64,000 nucleotides of DNA from Bolinopsis microptera (lineage: Eukaryota > Ctenophora > Tentaculata > Lobata > Bolinopsidae): NCBI RefSeq assembly GCF_026151205.1, contig NC_087074.1, positions 6,510,001 through 6,574,000 on the forward strand, written 5' to 3'. The notes under the pieces are model-generated. The model ran no database searches. It had not been told where the DNA came from and saw nothing but the letters and a program-made list of their open reading frames with translations. A program made the position numbers and the translations under genes. This document shows positions 42,616-60,206 of the stretch, piece by piece (the stretch's first letter is position 1; the number at the start of each line of letters is the position of its first letter).

Positions 42616-44880
42616 ATTTAAACTATCGGTAGAGGTCCAAATAAGCTGGAGGTGCTGAATTTACTGTTGAACCTGATTTACCAAAAAATTCAGCTGTCAT
42701 TAAAAAAGAAAAATGCAAATGGTAATTTATCACCACAACATCAACAATTCGCACCCAGTCCACTCTGTGTTGCTTCCTAAAGAAAATTAGGGTTCTACTT
42801 CTAATTACCTGGACATATTCTAAAAACAAATTATATCTCAACTGGGTAATCAGAGCCAAATTGCATTGTAAGCAATTACAAATTAATAAAATCATTATTA
42901 TGCAACTACAGGAGAGGTTGACTTGAGGAGTTTATAATGGCCAAAACCTTGATTACGTATGTGAACGATCCCTGAGACTAGTCTAAAATCAAAAGTTGTT
43001 TATTTTCTGGCTTTAGCTATTTCATCCCAAAATTAAAAATAAAATGGAACGTTTGAGCTAGCCTCGTATCACGTGGTGACCCCCACCGTGGTGACCCCCA
43101 CCGTGGTGACCCCCACGGTCGCTTCACTGTAGCGTCTTCGACGCTACAGGGGGAGCCGCGCACTTCGTGCGCGGCGGGTCATACAACGTATGACAAAGCT
43201 AGCCCAAGTGACTGACGGAATGTTGACAACCCTTATTATCATTTTATACGTGAGCGTATCCGATTTATTCCACTTAACGGTTTGGAGACTTTATTTGTTT
43301 CATGATATTGATATGACATTCTAGGGGTGTGACAACTCCTCTTGGACAGACTGTCGTGGTGAAATTCTTTTGAAAACGAGTCGTCCTCGCTGCTCAACCG
43401 GTTTTAATTTAATTGACAGACATTACCAGATGGGGCAATCCGGTATTCTAGCTATCTGTCGGTGGACCCATTTTAGCTCAAGGGACACCTGAAAGCTTAT
43501 AAGAAGATTAAGCGCGGACATCATACAGGGGTTGCTTATAAACGCACGGATACGTAAAGTACGATTATAAAGCCACTTTTAAGGCACAGTTACTGTTAGG
43601 GCACGGTTAAGGGACATTTAATTAAGCTCGGTTAAAGGACATTGGAATAATATCAAAAAGAACATGCCCAGAAACCACTGTGCTCAACTTGATCGTAGAG
43701 TATGTCCTAGAAATAAACCAAAGGCGCTCTCACCTAGGGTATGATCCATGGCTTTTCTAATGGCCTTTGTTTTAATTCTTGGTCGGTGGGGAGTTAGCAA
43801 CGGGTTTGCTTGCCACAATAAAGCAGGAACCCTCTTCATGCAATGCCCATGAATAATGCATTGTTATGTCATTGGTCTGGGTAGCTGCTTCGACTCCATT
43901 CTTTATTTCACAGTAAGATAATCTCACACTGGCGGGTCTTTACCATTCGCTGCGACATATTACAAGCTACCATGAACATAGTGTTCACTAAAAACACTGA
44001 CTAAAGGACCTTGGCAAAGAGCCAGTAGTAGTAAACCCGCGATGGGGTGGCATGTGCCTCAATAAAAATATTACAATCATTTATTATTATATCAATGTAT
44101 CATTAAATATTTCAAAAATATCAATAACGTATGGTTGATCCTTCACACTTGTAAAATATATAAAAATAAAGTTAATCTACACTAAAGAATAAATAATCTA
44201 TATTATATAAATCAACAATATTAACTCCCCATCTTCATGTAGTCATTTATCAAAGCGGTAGAAATCCAAGTAATTTTAGTACGCGGTGCGCAAGGAATTT
44301 CGTTTTTTTAAATGTGTAGGCAAGATAAGCCTAAGTGTGGCAGTGAAAATTGAAAAATAAGTTGCAGAATAAATTGCAGTGACTGACTGTCAAATGCATT
44401 ATCGCAGTTCATTTATTTGACTGCACAGTGCACTAACGTTTAGGATTCTTACAGCTATTATATTTTGCTAAAATTTTGTTTAAAAGTTGTAAAGGACAAA
44501 GTTCTTGTCCGTCCATGATCGCCTGGATCCAGTTTCTTTTAACTCATACTTATATTCTTATAATGTAGAAATCTGGGGTGTCAGCAGGAAGCTTGCCGGC
44601 AAGACCGTTTAGGATATGGTTACATCATCTTAGCGTATCATGTACTGTCTTACTGAGTACTCTTATTCTTCTTCGTTGGGGTTGTGGCTGGTCAAGGTAT
44701 TTACTAAAAGATAACCGAGGAGTGATTATATTTGTCCTAGTATACTAATAAACTAATATAGTAATCGGCTACACACATATCTACGCATATGTAGGGACAC
44801 ACACACTAAAATTAATGGAAATAATTACCGGACTTCATTATTCACGGACCTTAATGCCACAGACATTATTTTCACGGACA
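42616..44880. other. Gene-poor sequence with hairpins and element-like fragments
   Basis: No supportable coding exon was found. It contains the inverted partner (42951-42972) of the 35755 motif, three copies of CGTGGTGACCCCCAC (43071-43120) and the hairpin cluster listed separately. A tract at 43320-44070 of mixed base composition is unlike the AT-rich flanks but is not recognised. Confidence 0.5.
43127..43194. other. Three consecutive perfect hairpins with 3-nt loops
   Basis: CTGTAGCGTC-TTC-GACGCTACAG (43127-43149), CCGCGCAC-TTC-GTGCGCGG (43156-43174) and GTCATAC-AAC-GTATGAC (43178-43194) follow one another with 3-6 nt spacers. The stems are perfect and unrelated in sequence. Function unknown. 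Confidence 0.85.
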
Positions 44881-44990
44881 TAAGTAATGTCCGTGATAAT
44901 TATGACCGATAAGGTAAGTAATGTCCGTGATAATTATGACCGATAAGGTAAGTAATGTCCGTGATAATTATGACCGATAAGGTAAGTAGT
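44881..44990. repeat. 34-bp tandem repeat, 3 copies
   Basis: Units start at 44881, 44915 and 44949 (TAAGTAATGTCCGTGATAAT + TATGACCGATAAGG) with a fourth partial. No associated gene. Confidence 0.9.
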
Positions 44991-47474
44991 GTCACTCACA
45001 TTACACAGAAAAGTTATTACTGAATAAGATTTAAGTAAAAAAGGAACTCTGCTGTTAAAAATGCTATACAAAGTTAAATGACTTAATCGCACAATCTCGA
45101 TTACACAGGCCTCTGTGTCCCTCTCTGTAATGTGTTGGAGAGCCCCTGTTTTAACTAATGTGAGCATTGAGCAAACTTATTTACCTTCCTGAATGTAGGA
45201 TTTATTCACAAATCACTATATAATGGAGGGCGGAGGCAACCCGTGCTTCGGATCTGTCTAGTATTCAGATGAACTCTCTTCTTACACAATACACGCGAAG
45301 TAAACCTCATGCTACTAAATCAGAGTTTAGAAAACACGAACAATCCTATTTAACTGTGCACTAGCATAATCGCCCAGCCTTTATCATTCAAACGCGTTCA
45401 AAGAGCTATTTAACTATTTAAGTATTTATAATCGAAATGCATTTAGGAGCAGGCAGCCACATTTAGGGCTACTATACTTGTTCCCCTCTAATACTCACAT
45501 TAAGAGTGAAAAGGCAGTTGAAGCTGTTTATACATGATGTGGGTAATCTTACATCTATCCACATCTTATAAATATAAATGTGGATTCTGGTGAAGAGGTG
45601 AGGCATATTCTTTGACAGGTGACAGCGATTAACCAATCTGCATCCACTATTGACCAATCAAACCACACAATCATTGTTATGTGTCAAAAAATATATGACT
45701 CACCTCTACTAGAATTCTCACATTACATAGCACTATATAAGTATAATATACCAACAGCATTTACCTGAATTATTCTGAATTATTCGTATTCTTTTTCTCA
45801 TGCATATTTAGACCTCTAGTATGAAGTTAGATTTGACGTCGAAAGAAACTAATTTCATATCAGTTGGAAAATTGACAAACATAAAAAACAAGTATTTTTA
45901 CAGTTTTACGCATTATAATTTACATAAGCTAATCTAACTGCGTATAATGCAATTATATTAGCAATGTTTTGAGAGCACTGAGCAACTCAAAGAACAGCGC
46001 ACTTGCACTTCAACCCTCCACTTCAGCCCGAAATCTCTCCGAGAAACGAAGTGACGTCATCCGCCGACTCTCTCTCGGTTGATTTGAACAATCTAGTAAC
46101 TCCACAAAATGTCTGATAACCACCTCAACAGAAGGTCAAATACAGATAAGAAAAGTAAACATAGGATAACCGTCTGATGCTCATTGCTCCTGTTAGTGTT
46201 ATGTGATTGGTAGGATCTGAGTCACGTGACATAAGTCATAAATCATCGATCGCTATTGGCCGCTAGGATGGGATGGACCAAGAATCGGCCCGTCCCTATT
46301 ATCTGCAGTTGTGATGATTGTTTGAACGTTTTGCTTGCCTGCAGTGGATTTTCAGACCACCCAAGTTTCGCCCGTTAAATCACCTCTGAAAGCTATTAAT
46401 ATATCACAGTATCTTTCAGAAAATCAGTGCGATTAGTTTTGTAATCGCACCGAATATGTTTTCAGTTGCTCTCAAAACAGTGCAATTAGTTTTGTAATCG
46501 CACTCCCTAGAAAAAAAACGGTGCAATTATGAAAATAATAAGTGGCCGTCAAATGGGTCATAAGTGGAGTTATAACTTTATAAAAGTAAAAAATATGTGT
46601 CACCTCTTCAACCTGCTGAATAGAGGCGCCACCTAAAACATAAACAAATATGTATCACCTCCCCGACCATGAGTATCCACATCATTCATGACAGTATTAA
46701 ACCAAATTGAGGTACTGGGAGTCAAAATCCCGAATGAAATTGCAAAATCACATTGTCCTAATCTTTGTCCCATTTTCAGTTTTTGGAAACAAAACTTCCA
46801 GGACCAAAATTTTACAGTTTTTACTGAATTTCTCACCCGCAACCAATTAGAAAGTCAACTATACCCCGGCCCTTGTGCATTAATAGGTTAATTAGTGAGA
46901 AGTAGATGCCAAGTTTTATAATTTGAGGATGTTTTATTCATTCCATTTAACCTTTAAACCTCAACTATGCATTAGCGGTCCTTTAAAACGTAAATACAAA
47001 CACTGTCACTGTAAAGCATTTTGACGATGTTTTATTGTATGTGGTGGACGAAATTAAAGAAACAAATTTGCCAAACATATTATATGAAATAATGTTACAA
47101 ATATGAGTGAGATAACAGTGGGTTGCCGGAGAGAATTTATTTAAGTTTCACTGCTAGTACTATACATACTGTTTTAATTTAATGTTAAATTGTTCGAAAT
47201 ACCAGAAAAATAACACACGAATTAACTAAGCATTCAATTGCAGGGTATCAAATACAAATAAGAGCATGAATAACTTATAAAACTTCGTCGTGAATTTATC
47301 AAATCATAACATCGTCTTTTCATCAAAATCAGCAAACTTATTAAGAGGGACAAAAAATTTAATAATCTACAAAAAAAAGACGGACATTAGTAACAGCGTA
47401 ACATTCAGCCGTTCCCTGGATCAATTTGAGGCAGGAGTCGCGGAGTTTTTATCTCTCAGATATCTCCGTTAATC
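44991..47474. other. Intergenic DNA downstream of malic enzyme
   Basis: AT-rich, with no coding exon I can support; small open frames here look like chance. A repeated hairpin pair is listed at 46427. Confidence 0.45.
46427..46503. repeat. Duplicated stem-loop GTGCGATTA-GTTTTG-TAATCGCAC
   Basis: A perfect 9-bp stem with a 6-nt loop (46427-46450) recurs at 46480-46503 with one stem mismatch. A half copy (GTGCAATTA) follows at 46521. The same loop in both copies indicates duplication rather than chance. Confidence 0.8.
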
Positions 47475-53096
<5,622 letters not shown>

Positions 53097-53790
53097 CTAC
53101 AGGACAAACAGTAGTAAGTTGGAAAGTTAACAAATAGAGACGGTTATCTTTCTGAAATCATCATTCCCTAATCCCTATTATAGAGTATAGGCTATATAAT
53201 ATACATCCTGTATATTATATAAAATATATATCCTGTATATATGTACTACCTATAGTACTGGTTTGCCAAATTTAGCGCCCGTACCGTATACAATGTGCAA
53301 AGTTAGTAACTATACAGTATACACTGAACACATACTGTACAGCAACTGATATTGCTTGATAGTTGATACGTGTTGATAGAAAAAATTAAATAACTCAAAG
53401 TATTGACACAAAAATGTGTGTAATATTGAGCGTGAATATAACGGTAATTTAAAAGTTGTGCAGCGAAAGCTAGTGCAGTAAGCGCTAATTCTATAGATAT
53501 TCTACTCTGTTCTATGATATGCACTGCACGCGAGACAAACTAAACTAGTCACAGTAATTATACAGTTCTGCAGCGAGTTGCGGAGTCGTTATACCAAACT
53601 ATAATACGGCTTTTAAATCTTTGTAAAGAAAGTTCTGTTAAATCTTTGTAAAGATCTGTTAAGTCTGTGTAGATATCTGATACAAGCAGCGGTTAATCGC
53701 CACACGTACAAAGTATATAACTGAGGAGTAGTGAGCATTGTGTTTGTTAAGTGATCTTAGAGGGAGAGTATTTAATTGGTGAACTAGCTC

Positions 53791-53930
53791 AGAGCAACAA
53801 CCAATCAACGAGCAGGTATTACTTGTAACCAGAGCAACAACCAATCAACGAGCAGGTATTACTTGTAACCAGAGCAACAACCAATCAACGAGCAGGTATT
53901 ACTTGTAACCAGAGCAACAACCAATCAACG
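53791..53930. repeat. 40-bp tandem repeat, 3.5 copies
   Basis: The unit AGAGCAACAACCAATCAACG + AGCAGGTATTACTTGTAACC starts at 53791, 53831, 53871 and 53911. Each unit holds a CCAAT box-like word in the malic enzyme upstream region. The copies are nearly identical. Confidence 0.92.
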
Positions 53931-55057
53931 ATTGGTTGTTGTATATTGTATAACTTGTAAAATTGACCTCCGAGAAAGCAAGGCTGAGTAAAGTGAGACT
54001 TGTAACAGTTCCACTGTTTATTTCATAAATATAGATATTTGTTATAAAGTTATAATTATGTTATTATGCTTATATATGGTTTTATGTAAGTTTATAATAT
54101 TATAATAGTTCTGTTGCAAGGCTTCAAGACGTTCTGAACCATGTTCTTAGATGAGTCATGTATTAAAAGGTTTCTCAACAAAGTAATATCGGCAAAATAT
54201 ATCACGTAATAACAAACTGACTATGTTATGCAATAAAATGTAAATAAGCACAGGGTAAGACTGATCATATCAAATATTCAAAATGAGGACTATCAGTAGA
54301 ATAAACATATTATAATAGGTAACAAGAGCAGTGAACCGTACATCACCTAGAAGTCCGGCGTTATGTATTATAATGATCCTGGACCTAAGTGGCGAGTAGC
54401 TTTATATCAACAAACAAAAAAAGGAAGAAAAAAAAGTGTACCTTACTTAACCAGTAAACAAATACTCAATATGAGCTAATGGGAGGATTACACATTCCGC
54501 AAAGAAGGGTTTACACTATAATATATAAGATACCGGATATCAGTGGGATCAAGCTGGCAGTGTGTAAGGTTAGAAAGTTAAGAAAAGGAAATTCCTGAGA
54601 CGAGATGGTACGTGACATCACCAGGGAGAGAGGAGTATTGGTAATTAGAGAGGAGGAAATAAGCCAACAAATACAACCACACTCACAGTAAATGCAATCT
54701 AATACACCACTGTAATGAAACCAGTGTAAGCAAGCTCATGATACCAGTGGTGTGTAGGTACATAATGTGCTGTGTAATTATCGTTAGAGAGAGAGCGCTG
54801 CTTGTTGAGGAGTGTACACTGCCTTTAGCTCCGAGTATATGCCACTACGATTACAGTATTAGAGAGTATACTAGAGGTAAATTTAGAGTATATTAGAGGA
54901 GCAATGACTGCTACTTTTACCAGTAATAGGAATGTTCATTAATTTGAGCTTAGTCAATTTAAATAAGGGACGATTAAAGTCACCTTCCGAAAAAGGAGCA
55001 AAACATCTTACTGATATTATAGAGCTACAGCGAACAAAAGATCAAACAAATAATTCT

Positions 55058-55162
55058 GTAGAAATCTGAGTAGATGTGAACTGTAATTGTAATTTGATAC
55101 GGTAACCAAATTAAGTTAGCTAACTGCTCTGACATTGTTCCTAACTCAGTAGAATCTTTGTA
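55058..55162. repeat. Left copy of a diverged direct repeat flanking the LINE
   Basis: The segment from GTAGAAATCTGAGTAGATGT to AGTAGAATCTTTG matches 60791-60900 in the same orientation with scattered differences and small indels. The two copies bracket a 5.6-kb stretch containing the LINE at 56560. Confidence 0.8.
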
Positions 55163-56559
55163 AGATTAGAATTATGGAATCAAGCGTAACAATTTGAAGA
55201 TTCTGAACTAAGTTCTACGCATGAAAGATCATGCCACCATGCAACATCGTGTTCTACCCTCCTCGATATTACTTTATTATTTATCATTATTCTGGCAGAC
55301 TGGAATCATGTGTTTAAACTCTAAAGCTAGAGCGATGAAGAGGAACTACGATGTTCACAAATTAGAACAAATTTATAAATTCAACGCATAAATAATAAAT
55401 ATCTTATTTAAAGTAAACTTGAGGAGGAGGCCAGATAAGATAAGAGCTCAAAAATAAAGAAAATAGGTATTATACCACTATGATAAATTACCATTATCAT
55501 TAGATTATGGCTACAGGGAATGGCAGTAGAAGAGGCAATGCTTCTCTGTAGCCTTAAATCGATAAAAATGGTGGCCAAGTCTGCCGTCTCGTGTCTCTAT
55601 TTCAACAGTAAATGTGTTATTCAAGTAGTATCGTAACACCGCACTGGTAAAGGTGGCGATAACGAACAGCTGTTTCTTAATCGGCGGCTAATGAGTAAGG
55701 AGAGGTTTATTTCTAGTGACACGTGACAGCTCGGCTAGTCGTATTCTAGCCAATAGGAAAGGGTAATGACCGTAACCTTCGGCTGCGAACTAACCAGCGT
55801 AATAAATACAATGATAGAAACATCATCGAGGAGTAATAAGATATCTTAGCTCAGATTAGTAGGACCCACAAAAGATCAGATATGATATTGAAGTGAAGGT
55901 AACCTAGCAACAGGTGTTGGAAAATACAAATGCGGGGCTAGATGGTAAATTAGAAAACTGAATATAGCAGTACAGTAACAGTTCCTCCAATATGAGGAAG
56001 GTAAAGTATGGGTGTTCTTGTAACAATATTATTGTTTAAATATATATATATATATATTATATATGTATATACATTACTATAACTCTAACTTAACGGAGAA
56101 TTCCCATAATTTGTAGGATTTCATTTGTACTAATCATATTATACAAAGGAAGCTTGAAATTGGTTTTTATAAAAGTGCAGTAATCAGTAATAAACAGTAA
56201 GATTCATTTTTTAATGATGAGACTGTTCGAAATGAAATCAGAACTCTAATGTCAATGCAGATTTATATAAAATAATAAGTTATAGGACGTATAAAACTAC
56301 TACTAAGAGTCTGAATACTAATATTCACAGGAGCATGTAGAGTGTAGAGCCTTATTGACAAAGCTTTACAAAGTCCTGTCAAATTCAAATATTTGGTATA
56401 ATATCAAACAATTAAATGCTACTAGACTTGACATGGGCTTGTTAGAGCTCTCATCCGGCCCACAAAACAGTTAGCTGTCAGGTTAGTAAGGTACCTGGTA
56501 CAGAGATATATACCAAATATAACAGTAAGATAGTAAACTCTGGAGACTGCAGAGTAAGA

Positions 56560-57191
56560 CTGTATTACCAATACTCTATCACGAGAAATCATCTGCTGCT
56601 GCGCAGGAGAGAATTTGTGAGAAGTACAAGCGTGGAAAGTGTCCTCATGGTCTCAAGGGGAAGAAGAAACATAATGGTCAGATTTGTGAGTTTGAACACC
56701 CGAAGTATTGTAACAGATTCTGTCAATACGGAAATCAGCACAAGTTTGGTTGCAGTAAAGGTCCAGACTGCAAGTTTCTTCACCCTGTGTTGTGCAAGTT
56801 TTCAGTTAAGAATAAACTTTGCACGAAGTCTGACTGCACTTTTATTCATTTGAAGGGTACCCGCCGTCAGACAAGCAACTCTGCTGTTGGACACAAGAAG
56901 GGAAAAGCAGAGAATAAGAAATCCATGCCATCAAAAGGTGTAACGACGGCGAACCAGGATTTTTTAGAGTTACGGAGACTGTTGGAAACGATGCAAACCA
57001 GGATCGGACTCCTATCAGAAATAGTCGACCACCGGTCCAGCCTCCCTCAAACTCAAATGCCCTACCACTACCCCGGACCACCTCCACCTCTTCAGCCAGG
57101 AACAGCGCTCCCACTATACCACTACCAGTACCCGCAGTTCCTACCGCCTCAGAGGACACACGTGCCCCTTATTCCTCATGCCTCGTCTTAA
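56560..57191 (+). pseudogene. LINE ORF1 with CCCH zinc fingers, start missing
   Basis: The frame ending at 57191 has three to four Cys-Cys-Cys-His knuckles (ICEKYKRGKCPHG, CSKGPDCKFLH, CTKSDCTFIH), a short helical segment (FLELRRLLETMQTRI) and a Pro/Tyr-rich tail. ORF1 proteins bind the element's RNA. The frame is open upstream to a stop near 56531 but has no ATG before the first finger. Confidence 0.75.
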
Positions 57192-60100
57192 ATGTCCAGT
57201 CCATGAATCCTAGTGCATCAAGTACGAGTAGATGGAAAGTGCCAGAAATCTCAGCTCTTATTCAAGATGAGAAATCCAGAAACCACTCGTTACCGTTTAT
57301 AGCACTTACGGAAACGTGGCTCAAGTCCTATATGTCAGACGCACAACTGCAAATACCAGGCTATTCGGTATCTCGCAGCGACCGTGATGCAAGGGTGGGA
57401 GGGGGTGTTCTACTCTATTCTCATGTCAACTTACCGGTCAGTGAGTGTAACACGTTTGATGACGGCACGTGTGAGGGACTTTTCTGTAGTTTCAGCACTA
57501 TAAAGACATGTGTTGCTGTGGCTTATCGTCCGCCTAATGCATCCTTGTCAAGCTTTAAAGCACTCCTCAGTTTTTTCTCCGTATGTATCAGTAGTATTAA
57601 TGACGACAGCTACGATATCATGATGACTGGAGACTTTAACTTACCCTCAATTGACTGGCAGACGAATTGTGTTCAATCTGGAGGCACGCAAGAAATTCAG
57701 CAGTCAGCACAGCATTTTTTAACTTTCATGTCTGATCATCTGCTGAGTCAGTACGTAATGTGTCCAACGAGAGGAAACAATGTTTTGGACCTGTTTATTA
57801 GTTAACAACAACCGAGTTGTTACAAATGTTGAATGCAAAACCACAACAATGTCAGACCATCACGTGGTAGATGTTATGCTAGCATATAATCCACTTGAAC
57901 AGGAGAAATCAGCAGTGCCGAAGTTTGATGAAAACTCGTACAGATGCCTTGATTTTCTCCAAGCAGACTTCAGCTCGCTCAGAGACGAGATAGAAGACAC
58001 TAACTGGTCTCAACTTCGTTCTTCATGCTCTTTTGAAGACTTCCCAGCCTTGTTTACTGACACCCTCTTTCAGATATGTTCGTCTCATGTTCCCCGCAAG
58101 GCTAAACCTTCTGGTCGCCCAAAACATACCAATGCTTTGCGGCGTAAAAGGAACCGACTCAAGGCAAGGCTGAATGCCTTAGTCAACAATGGTGCACCTG
58201 ACGATCACATCAGAAATGTTAGGAACAAGGTTGCACTCCTACAGTATGATATTCGATGTGCCCATACCAAGAGACTTGATGAAAAGGAATCCAGGGCAGT
58301 TGAAAAGATCAAAACAAATCCCAAGTTCTTTTTCAGTTATGCTAAGTCTCTGTCGAAGATCAAATCCAGTATTAACATGCTCTTTGATAGCAACCAGGAG
58401 ATAACCACAGACCCCAAGAAAATGGCCGATCTGCTGCAGGAACAGTTCAGCTCTGTGTTTAGCGATCCGACCTCTCCTGATGTTAAGGATCCGGTTTTCT
58501 CCCCTCCCTCTATCCAGCACCCACAAGAACTAGAGGACTTTAGAATTAGTGACGAAGATATCATTTCAGCTATAAAAAGTATCTCTACAGATTCTGCTTG
58601 TGGACCAGACGGAATACCTACAACTCTCTTGAAAAACTGTGCTAAGGAGTTGTGTTCTCCTATACGTATTATTTGGGAGGAATCATTTGAAAACGGTACA
58701 GTGCCATCGTTCTACAAAGACACCTACATTACACCACTATTTAAAAAGGGTGACAGGGCCAAGGCAGTCAACTACAGACCAGTTGCTCTCACTTCGCACA
58801 TCATCAAAGTGTATGAACGTATCCTCCGTGGTGTTATGGTTGACTTTATTGAGAAAAATCAGCTACTCTGCAACAACCAGCACGGGTTCCGCTCAGGAAG
58901 AAGCTGCCTTACCCAGCTGTTAAGTCACGTAGACGATATAGTTCAAGGTCTTACTAGAAATGCAGACACTGACGCTATATATTTGGATTTTGCCAAAGCC
59001 TTTGATAAGGTCGATCATCGGTTACTGCTTCTGAAAATGAAGAGATTGGGGTTTCATGAGAAGGTGGTAAACTGGATCCGATCCTTCCTGACTGAAAGAA
59101 AGCAATGTGTTGTGTTAGATGGTGTATCATCGTTTGCTGCCGCAATCCTCAGTGGAGTTCCACAAGGCACCGTTCTTGGGCCACTGTTATTCATTCTGTT
59201 CATAAATGATATGAAGCTATGTGTTAAAGGGTCTGTCATCAGATTCTTTGCTGATGACACTAGGATTCTTAAGCATATCTACAGTTTGGCCGACAAAGAT
59301 GTCCTGCAGGATGATCTCAACTCTGTTGTTAATTGGGCTAAGTGCAACAACATGGCCCTTCATGAGGATAAGTTCGAGCTTCTTGTTCACAAGCATTGTC
59401 CAAAGAACTCCTTGTTTGATCATCCATTCGCCATCCAAGCTCAAACATATGAAGTGTCTAACGGAAACATGCTGTACCCCACTCAAACGGTGAAAGATCT
59501 AGGAGTGACAGTTTCCGCTGATTTGTCCTGGACCCCACACGTCAACAGGATAGCTGAACGCGCAGGAAAAGTTGCTTCTTGGGTGCTAAGTGCGTTCAAA
59601 ACGAGAGACAAAGCCACCATGATGACTCTGTACAAGTCTCTCGTTAGAAGTCATCTGGAGTATTGCTGTCCTCTGTGGAATTGCTCTAAGAACAAGGACA
59701 TCCAACAGCTAGAAGGGATTCAGCGTACGTTTACATCGAAAATAGATGGCATCCAGCACCTCAACTACTGGCAGAGATTAAAGGCCCTAGATCTGATGTC
59801 ATTGCAAAGAAGAAGAGAACGGTATTTAATCATCAACATGTGGAAAGTTCTGCATTGCAAGTGCCCTAATGATATTGGTATCCAGTTCTCGGCGACTCTC
59901 AGACATGGTCAAAAAGCAGTTGTGCCCAGTATAGCTAAGTCCAGCAGTCAACGTAATCAAGCACTACATGACAACTCATTTGCAGTCACTGGACCTCGAT
60001 TATGGAATGTAATCCCAACACATATGCACACCATCGAGGATCCTATGCAATTCAAAGTAGCTTTAACGAACTTTGTGAAGTCATTTCCGGACGAGCCTCC

Positions 60101-60206
60101 AGCTCCAGGATACAGCCGTCGGAATGGAAACTCCTTGCTTGATTGGAGTGGTGATAAAACAGTTTCTACACTGTCCGGGGGGTCGACTTTTTCGATGGCC
60201 CGATAG
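57170..60206 (+). pseudogene. LINE ORF2: endonuclease plus reverse transcriptase, one frameshift
   Basis: The first part (57203-57805; the frame is open slightly upstream, overlapping ORF1) is an AP-type endonuclease with LTETW (metal-binding Glu), TGDFNLPSIDW and, after the shift, SDHH. The second part (57780-60206, 808 codons) has the RT motifs YLDFAKAFDKVDH, GVPQGTVLGPLLF and FFADDTRIL. The two frames meet at about 57800, where one extra base separates DLFIS from NNNRVV, so a single indel broke the protein. RT and endonuclease are otherwise open, which suggests a young copy. Confidence 0.87.

Larger units (their letters stand above)
53097..56560. other. Upstream region of malic enzyme; no gene recognised
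   Basis: AT-rich DNA that should contain the promoter and first exon of malic enzyme; I cannot place them. It holds the 40-bp repeat at 53791 and a diverged 105-bp segment (55058-55162) repeated at 60791. Confidence 0.45.
56560..60206 (+). mobile_element. Nearly complete non-LTR retrotransposon with CCCH ORF1, AP-endonuclease and RT
   Basis: It carries ORF1, then ORF2 encoding an endonuclease and a reverse transcriptase, described separately. The order and motifs fit the CR1/Jockey-like clade of LINEs. The 5' end lacks an ORF1 start codon, so it is probably slightly truncated. The 3' end is not sharply defined; after the RT stop at 60206 there is a short tract of ACTACTAAGTACT-like repeats (60240-60310). 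Confidence 0.85.

Noticed and set aside
43320-44070. Possible ribosomal RNA fragment (GGTGAAATTCTTTT at 43363 and TTCTTGGTCGGTGG near 43778)
   Set aside because: Short words resemble SSU rRNA but order and surrounding bases do not align to it; not supportable without a search.
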